A DNA stretch of 64,000 nucleotides from Bacteroidota bacterium. GTDB taxonomy: Bacteria > Bacteroidota > Bacteroidia > Bacteroidales > BM520. The stretch is from positions 1 to 64,000 of the forward strand of contig PDRJ01000029.1 of NCBI GenBank assembly GCA_002748065.1, given 5' to 3'. Every line of letters starts with the position of its first letter. Positions within the stretch are counted from its first letter, which is position 1. Both the position numbers and the translations under genes were made by a program. Below, piece after piece: positions 58,949 through 64,000 of the stretch. The notes beneath the pieces are model-generated. The model was not told where the DNA came from, did no database searches, and worked only from the letters and a program-made list of their open reading frames with translations.

Positions 58949-61020
58949 TAGGCCCATAAAACCAACGCTCCCTCCAGCGCTGTGCAAACCAGAGAGCCGT
59001 GCTCTCCCTCTCCCTGAAAGGCTTGTTGCACACGTTCATAGTCAGAAATCCCAACCGTTACAAGATGCGCCGTCACCTTGTGACAAAGCACCTCCAAAGC
59101 CTCTATGGAGCGCACCCCCTTGAGGATTAACACATCCACACAGGGGAAGTCGGCCACCTCCTTCGCACTCCAACCACCTTCACAAATGGCCATGCGCATC
59201 TCTCCAAGCATAAAAAACTGCGCCGTACGCCTCTTTCCGGAAAGGCTCATCCCATAGTAACCGGGAGGCATGGCCGGGGAGCGGGCTCTTATACCGTATT
59301 TACGGTGAGCATCCGCCAGCATCGAGGCGAAACCCGGATGGCTTGCCTCTCCATGAAGCAATGTGGCCTCCCGCCCGACCATATACTCCACCACAAGATC
59401 CCGATAGTGGCTATAAACCACCACCCGCTGCTGCAAACGCAATAGAGCAGTATGGGTTCCACAAATCCCAAACAGCAGAGTCAAAGCCAACCAAACCCAA
59501 CGCGTACGACGGTAAATTCCACGATAAAGAAGAAGGATAAGCGCACAAAGAAGAAAGAAAATAACGACCACATGAAGCCCTGTGATATTAATATGATCCA
59601 CCACCCCCCAAGCGATCCCGGAGACCCATTGGGTAAAACGTTGAAGCAAGGCAATCAAGAGGTAAAAGAGAAACGCTACCCCCTGAGAGAGCAGAGGAAT
59701 AGAGGAGAGCAGCAAAAAGGCAATACCCAGGTAAAGAATCAAGGAAGCCAGGGGGATCACCACCAAATTGGTAAGAAGAAAGAGTATGGGGAAGCTGTGA
59801 AAGTAGTATAGGGTCAAGGGGACGATCCCCAGTTGGGCAGCCAAGGAGACCGACAGAAGATCCCAACCCCACCGAAAAATGCGGCAAGAGGGGGTAAATA
59901 TGCCCGAAAGCGGCTTATGAAACGTAACAATGGAAATTACAGCCAGATAGCTCAGCTGGAAACCAATAGAGAACAGCAACAAGGGGTTAAGAAAAAGGAG
60001 GAACAAGGCAGAAGCGGCAATGGAGTTATGGATGGAGGTATGCCGTTCCAACTCTTTCCCGGTCACCACGAAAGAGAGCATCACCGTGGCGCGCATCACC
60101 GAAGGGGATAAACCAGTCACAAAGGCATAAGACCACAGGCCCAACAGCAACAGCAAATAACGAATCCAGCGCATCCGTTTCCTCCGGAAAAGGTATCTTA
60201 GAAGGGTGTTGATGATCAAAAACATCACCCCCACATGCAACCCTGACACGCAAAGGATATGCATTGCCCCGGCTCGGGAAAAGTTCGCCCTGGACTCCGG
60301 CGACAGGTTATCATCATAGCCAATGATCAGCGCGCCGGCAATGGCATAGAGCCCATCCGAAGGGGCATGCGCCGCCAACCGCTCAAGCAGTTTAAGGCGA
60401 ACCTTAGTCGCAACACGTTGGATCATATAGCGCTTCACCGGCTTCAGCAGTACCAGAGAGGAGGCCTCACCATAGGCGAGGCACGCGATCCCTTTGCGTC
60501 GCAAAAAGAGGTTGTAGTCAAAGCCTCCGGGGTTCACCGGAAAGTGCAGCGGCACAACCCGTCCAGAGAAGAGGAAACGGTCGCCGGGCAGCAGGGCAAC
60601 CTCCTCCCCGGCATCCTTCAGCACGACACGGATGCCCACAAGCGGTTGATGATTCGGAAAACATACATTTCCATACAGCGTCACCCTCTCTCCCTTTCTA
60701 ACCGGAGCCTCTTTTACGGTGATGAGATAGTGAGGGGCCTCCGGAATCGCGGATAGTTCCTCCCCGCGAGAAGCGGACACACGGCAATAACCAAACAAGA
60801 GATAGGCCAAGGCGATCAAAAGACCCGACACCCAATGAAACCCCATGGCAACTCGTCCGCGAAGAAGCCAGAACCAAACAATCAACCCACCCAACGTAAC
60901 CGTAAAAAGAGCCCAGGCAGGCAACGTATAACCGGGAAGATACTCCCCCAGAGCAATCCCGGGAAGAAAAAAGAGAAGCACCCTCACCAAGGGATATTGA
61001 TTCAGATTCAGAGAGGTCAT
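58879..61020 (-). CDS. ComEC/Rec2 family DNA-uptake protein, without a clear metallo-beta-lactamase domain
   Basis: A 713-residue polytopic membrane protein. The N-terminal DUF4131 region (about 25-190) includes YNLFLRRKGIACLAYGE. The competence core has GAMHILCVSGLHVGVMFL, FVTGLSPSVMRATVML and about ten helices. The C-terminal 190 residues are soluble but lack an HxHxDH motif, so the beta-lactamase-like nuclease part found in many ComEC proteins is absent or degenerate. It should form the inner-membrane DNA channel. No other competence gene is nearby. Overlaps the EEP gene 3' end by 70 bases. Confidence 0.87.
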   Translation of the reverse strand: MTSLNLNQYPLVRVLLFFLPGIALGEYLPGYTLPAWALFTVTLGGLIVWFWLLRGRVAMGFHWVSGLLIALAYLLFGYCRVSASRGEELSAIPEAPHYLITVKEAPVRKGERVTLYGNVCFPNHQPLVGIRVVLKDAGEEVALLPGDRFLFSGRVVPLHFPVNPGGFDYNLFLRRKGIACLAYGEASSLVLLKPVKRYMIQRVATKVRLKLLERLAAHAPSDGLYAIAGALIIGYDDNLSPESRANFSRAGAMHILCVSGLHVGVMFLIINTLLRYLFRRKRMRWIRYLLLLLGLWSYAFVTGLSPSVMRATVMLSFVVTGKELERHTSIHNSIAASALFLLFLNPLLLFSIGFQLSYLAVISIVTFHKPLSGIFTPSCRIFRWGWDLLSVSLAAQLGIVPLTLYYFHSFPILFLLTNLVVIPLASLILYLGIAFLLLSSIPLLSQGVAFLFYLLIALLQRFTQWVSGIAWGVVDHINITGLHVVVIFFLLCALILLLYRGIYRRTRWVWLALTLLFGICGTHTALLRLQQRVVVYSHYRDLVVEYMVGREATLLHGEASHPGFASMLADAHRKYGIRARSPAMPPGYYGMSLSGKRRTAQFFMLGEMRMAICEGGWSAKEVADFPCVDVLILKGVRSIEALEVLCHKVTAHLVTVGISDYERVQQAFQGEGEHGSLVCTALEGALVLWAYHLPSGRVVTSIKTGRWSPKPPR

Positions 61021-61131
61021 TGAAAGCCGTCAATAGTCACTATCCCTTTATACGGAAACAGCATCCATTGACACCCTTTCATCAGCACTAAAAAGGGCAA
61101 CAAAGAGGATCCAACGGCTAAAAGCTACTTA

Positions 61132-61232
61132 ACGTCTGTCTATAAAGTCCGATTTTTCAGCCTTCGCAAGCCTCAAATTCGAACGTTCTATACAGCCTCT
61201 TCTCAAAACGTTGACTTTATGGACAGGCACTA
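61132..61232 (+). repeat. Dispersed MITE-like repeat, copy J (internally deleted)
   Basis: AACGTCTGTCTATAAAGTCCGAT joins directly to the core TTTTTCAGCCTTCGCAAGCC, so about 50 bases are missing. The right end GACTTTATGGACAGGCACTA is complete, and its last CTA is the reverse complement of the TAG stop codon of the TPR gene. Confidence 0.82.
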
Positions 61233-62270
61233 TTTACAATACATATCAAGCCACTTCTGTGCCTGAGAAACCCCCATGAGCTTCGCCTTTTCCCAGTCGG
61301 CACAAGCTTTATTCCGCTCGCCATTGGCAAAATAGGCCAATCCCCGGTTATAAATGGGATTAGTAGCCTTGGGATTCTTCTCCATGGCTCTCGTATAGTA
61401 GAGGATCGCCTGCGCATTGTCTCCATTGGCTTTACAGGTGCTTCCCAAGCCGTTATAGGGCAACCAATTTTCCGGATCGAGCGCTACCGCCTGCAGATAA
61501 TCCTGCTCAGCCAAGGCATAACTTTTCATCATGAAGTAGGTATTTCCCCGGTTCACATAGGCCTGTGCATTCCCGGGCTCAAGCTCAATGGAGTAAGAGA
61601 GATCCTCCACTGCCCTGTTAAAATCCTGGTTATTGGCAAACAACAAGCCACGGTTATAGTATGCGGAAGCCATCCGAGGGTTCAGGTCAATGGCTTTGTT
61701 GAAGGCCTCCATAGCCTCTCGCAACTTCATCACATTCATGGCTGCAGCTCCCTTAGAGTCCCAGGCAACGGCGTCATTGGGATCGCTTTGGGTAGCCAAC
61801 CGAAACTCATGATATGCAGGCAAAAACTGCTGTTGAGCATTGAAATAACGTCCCTTTAAGGCGTGAAAATGCTCCAGATCAGGATTAAACCGGTCGATAT
61901 AGGCCATATCCTCCTGTGCCTTATCATACTGTTTCAGGCTCATATAGGCCTCGACGCGGTAGTAACGAAAATGCACGTTGGTAGGATCCTCTTCGATGGC
62001 CTCATCAAAATGCTTCAAGGCCTCCTTATACTCCCCTTTTTGGGCTGCCGCAATCCCATTACGGATCCGGGAGAGATCCACCGATGCAGAGTTCCCCGGA
62101 ATAGCAATCGCGTTTACCGGTTTCACAGCTTCTTTCCCTTTTCCCAACCACACGCCGGTGGTATCGGATTGAGAAGATTGTTCCTTCACCCCCGAATCCT
62201 GCCTAAAATTACAGGCAGAAAAAGAAAGAGACACCAATAGTACAAAAACAAACACTCTATTTTTCATCAT
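61230..62270 (-). CDS. TPR-repeat lipoprotein
   Basis: About 346 residues from MMKNRVFVFVLLVSLSFSACN, a lipoprotein signal (lipobox FSAC). Seven or more tetratricopeptide repeats follow, such as GEYKEALKHFDEAIEEDPTN, LREAMEAFNKAIDLNPRMA and NGDNAQAILYYTRAMEKNPK, ending in a Sel1-like ADWEKAKLMGVSQAQ. It is a protein-interaction scaffold at the envelope. Its start overlaps the lpxB 3' end by about 14 bases. Its stop codon TAG lies in the terminus of repeat copy J. Confidence 0.87.
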   Translation of the reverse strand: MMKNRVFVFVLLVSLSFSACNFRQDSGVKEQSSQSDTTGVWLGKGKEAVKPVNAIAIPGNSASVDLSRIRNGIAAAQKGEYKEALKHFDEAIEEDPTNVHFRYYRVEAYMSLKQYDKAQEDMAYIDRFNPDLEHFHALKGRYFNAQQQFLPAYHEFRLATQSDPNDAVAWDSKGAAAMNVMKLREAMEAFNKAIDLNPRMASAYYNRGLLFANNQDFNRAVEDLSYSIELEPGNAQAYVNRGNTYFMMKSYALAEQDYLQAVALDPENWLPYNGLGSTCKANGDNAQAILYYTRAMEKNPKATNPIYNRGLAYFANGERNKACADWEKAKLMGVSQAQKWLDMYCK

Positions 62271-63378
62271 GTTCCTTATTTTCAAGCATGTTCCACATCG
62301 CATCAGCCACCCGCTGAGAAGCACCGGCATCACCGAGAAGGTTATGCAGTTCAGCGTACGAAGATACTATTTCCTTCCGGGATTCCGTACCGGGAAGCAA
62401 CTCCTCGAAGGCATCTAACAGGTTAGAGCGGTTCAATTCACGCTGTATCAACTCTTTCACAACCGGCCGATCAAGGATAATATTCACCAAAGAGATATAT
62501 TTGATGGTAATCAGAAAACGCGCAATGAGGAAGGTGAGCAAAGAGCTCCGATAGCAGACCACCTGCGGCACACGAAAAGCAGCCGTTTCCAGGGTCGCAG
62601 TACCCGAAGTAACCAACGCCGCCATGGCACTGCTAAGAACAGGGTAAACTGTTTCATAGACCACCGTCACCTCCGGGTAATCGGCCAAATAGGAGGCGTA
62701 CAAAGACTCATAATGGGAAAGGCCACAAAGGACAAAACGGTATTGGGGATAAACCTTCACCACCGAAAGCATCAGGGGAAGTATCTTTTTTATCTCCTGT
62801 CTTCGGGATCCCGGAAGGAGAGCCACCACCGGCTTATCTCCGGAAAATGCCTCCTCTTTCGCACGCTGTTTAAAGCGTGCCACCTCATCCATCAGGGGAT
62901 GCCCCCCATAAAAACAGGACACCCCATGACTCCGGTAAAAGATCTCTTCAAAGGGAAGAATCACAAACATCTTGTCCGTGGTCTTTTTTATCTTTTTTAT
63001 CCGATTTTTCTTCCAGGCCCAGACCTGTGGGGAGATGTAATAGAAGACCTTCAGCCCATGCTTTCGAGCAAAGGAGGCTATCCTAAGGTTAAAACCGGGG
63101 TAATCCACCAGGATCAACACATCCGGTTGAAAGGCAAGAATATCTTTTTTACAGAAGCTAAGATTGGAAAGAATCTCCCCCAAATGTTTTGCCACCTCCG
63201 CAAAACCCATAAAAGCCAGGTCGTGGATATGTTTTATAATAACCGCTCCTGCCGAAGCCATCTTATCGCCCCCCCAGGCACGAAAAGCAGCGTGGGGGTC
63301 CCTTTTTCGAAGCGACCGAATAAGGTTTGCGGCATGCATATCCCCGGAGGATTCACCTGCAATTACATAATACTTCAT
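62257..63378 (-). CDS. lpxB: Lipid-A-disaccharide synthase
   Basis: A 373-residue GT19 enzyme. AGESSGDMHAANLIRSL at the N-terminus, FRAWGGDKMASAGA, LVDYPGFNLRIA, YYISPQVWAWKKNRI, ALLPGSRRQEIKKILP and TSGTATLETAAFRVPQVVCY are the family blocks. It condenses lipid X with UDP-2,3-diacylglucosamine to make the lipid A disaccharide on the inner membrane, so the organism makes lipid A. It overlaps the small membrane protein gene by four bases and the TPR gene by about 14. Confidence 0.96.
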   Translation of the reverse strand: MKYYVIAGESSGDMHAANLIRSLRKRDPHAAFRAWGGDKMASAGAVIIKHIHDLAFMGFAEVAKHLGEILSNLSFCKKDILAFQPDVLILVDYPGFNLRIASFARKHGLKVFYYISPQVWAWKKNRIKKIKKTTDKMFVILPFEEIFYRSHGVSCFYGGHPLMDEVARFKQRAKEEAFSGDKPVVALLPGSRRQEIKKILPLMLSVVKVYPQYRFVLCGLSHYESLYASYLADYPEVTVVYETVYPVLSSAMAALVTSGTATLETAAFRVPQVVCYRSSLLTFLIARFLITIKYISLVNIILDRPVVKELIQRELNRSNLLDAFEELLPGTESRKEIVSSYAELHNLLGDAGASQRVADAMWNMLENKEHDEK

Positions 63379-63650
63379 AAGCGACCAATGAGGATAAACA
63401 AGGAGATACCGGCGAAGAATGCCGCAATCAAAGCCCCCCTTCCGGCGACCTCTTTTTTACGCCTGAAGTAATACCATACATTTAAGGCTCCCGGGATCAG
63501 GGCCAACATAGAGGGCTTACCCGGATTTTCAAAAGCAATTCCCGCATCGCTATGCATGGTTCCATAAATGGCCGATATCACCAGCAGCACCAAGAAGATT
63601 TGTCCCATGGTAAGGAGAAATCCGGCATTAAAATTGTCTTTCTTATACAT
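63375..63650 (-). CDS. Small membrane protein between surE and lpxB
   Basis: A 91-residue protein with three predicted hydrophobic segments (QIFLVLLVISAIYG, SMLALIPGALNVWYYF, ALIAAFFAGISLFILI) separated by a basic RRKKE loop. I do not recognise the family. It overlaps surE upstream by eight bases and lpxB downstream by four, so it is translated as part of the operon and is very unlikely to be spurious. A role in lipid A or membrane homeostasis is suggested only by position. Confidence 0.72.
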   Translation of the reverse strand: MYKKDNFNAGFLLTMGQIFLVLLVISAIYGTMHSDAGIAFENPGKPSMLALIPGALNVWYYFRRKKEVAGRGALIAAFFAGISLFILIGRL

Positions 63651-64000
63651 GGAACGACGTATTTTTTAAATAATCATAAGCGGTACAATCCAGCGACAAC
63701 GGCACCACTGCCACATAGCCCTCATCCAGCACGGCATGTTCCATATCGGGGCCTTCATCCATCACCCGATACTGTCCGGAGATCCAGTAATACTCCTTTC
63801 CGTAGGGGTCAACCCGCTTATCGAAGTGCTCTCTCCAGCGTCCTTTGGCCATACGGCACATCTTCACCCCCTTTATGGCTTCTGCCGGAAGGTCGGGAAT
63901 ATTCACATTCAGGGTAATTCCCGGAGGAAGCCCATGCGCTACCACATGGGTTAACAGCTGCTCTACCGGCTTTTGACAAGCGGAAAATACCGCATCCCTG
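63643..64000 (-). CDS. surE: 5'/3'-nucleotidase SurE, C-terminal part (cut by window end)
   Basis: The visible C-terminal 119 codons read through the window edge; the ORF-track Met at 63945 is internal. HGLPPGITLNVNIPDLP, VKMCRMAKGRWREHF and DEGYVAVVPLSLDCTAY match the SurE core and dimer tail (the usual GYVSVTPL). SurE dephosphorylates nucleoside monophosphates and is often stress-linked. The catalytic N-terminal DD motif lies outside the window. First visible gene of the surE - membrane protein - lpxB - TPR operon. Confidence 0.9.
   Translation of the reverse strand, partial: RDAVFSACQKPVEQLLTHVVAHGLPPGITLNVNIPDLPAEAIKGVKMCRMAKGRWREHFDKRVDPYGKEYYWISGQYRVMDEGPDMEHAVLDEGYVAVVPLSLDCTAYDYLKNTSFHV

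Overview
The window looks like a chromosomal segment of a Bacteroidota bacterium, most likely in or near the Bacteroidales/Marinilabiliales. Three things support this. Several secreted proteins end in type IX secretion (Por) sorting domains. Many genes are preceded by the Bacteroidota -7 promoter hexamer class TAnnTTTG rather than a TATAAT box. Several genes are lineage-typical (DUF4301, DUF5106/DUF4369 TlpA-like lipoproteins, FISUMP, MORN/YwqK, the secreted so-called asparagine synthetase B). No plasmid, prophage, complete IS, rRNA operon or CRISPR array is visible. This assignment is from recognition of families only; no search was run.

Layout. 1-0.85 kb: a degenerate tandem array followed by the first copy of a dispersed repeat. 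1-8 kb: isocitrate dehydrogenase-type enzyme, flavodoxin, UbiE/MenG methyltransferase, a structured minus-strand RNA that resembles 6S RNA, an acyl-CoA synthetase, and a Tat-exported GH109-like oxidoreductase/glycosidase. 8.4-12.1 kb: operon dapF - GNAT - mltG - phosphohexomutase (cell-wall precursors and septal glycan processing). 12.2-18.3 kb: M48 lipoprotein protease, CoA-type Nudix, AlbA_2 protein, unknown outer-membrane-like protein, aroC, aminotransferase. 18.5-30 kb: TlpA-like lipoprotein, DUF4301, rplS, papain-like T9SS cargo, YwqK/MORN protein, recR, small conserved ORF, second TlpA-like lipoprotein, dnaB, secreted GATase-like protein. 29.8-33.3 kb (minus): bifunctional nuclease - nucleoside transporter - thyA - folA, a nucleotide/folate cluster. 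33.5-38.7 kb: divergent membrane pyrophosphatase, then a minus-strand overlapping operon GT2 - miaA - phosphopantetheinyl transferase. 39.5-41.9 kb: an AT-richer GT39/GT2 pair. 42.2-48.2 kb: htpG, LemA with two TPM proteins, a GluR0-like ligand-gated channel with an ArsC/LMW-phosphatase-like gene. 48.6-56.1 kb: surface and envelope proteins (SGNH hydrolase, CotH-type kinase-like T9SS cargo, META and NlpE lipoproteins, FISUMP protein). 56.25 kb: tRNA-Val(GAC). 56.4-64 kb: third TlpA-like protein, secreted EEP nuclease/phosphatase, ComEC, and the minus-strand operon surE - small membrane protein - lpxB - TPR lipoprotein, cut by the window end.

The most distinctive feature is a family of at least ten intergenic copies (plus one residual stub) of a roughly 150-180 bp element with about 20 bp imperfect terminal inverted repeats (TAGYGYCTGTCYATAAAGTC). 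It behaves like a MITE. In two cases its terminal TAG is the stop codon of the adjacent gene, and in one case the terminal repeat supplies an in-frame ATG. The other items most worth following are the GluR0-like receptor channel, the 6S-like RNA, the mirror-image -7 elements between ywqK and recR, and the promoter that would make dnaB mRNA leaderless.
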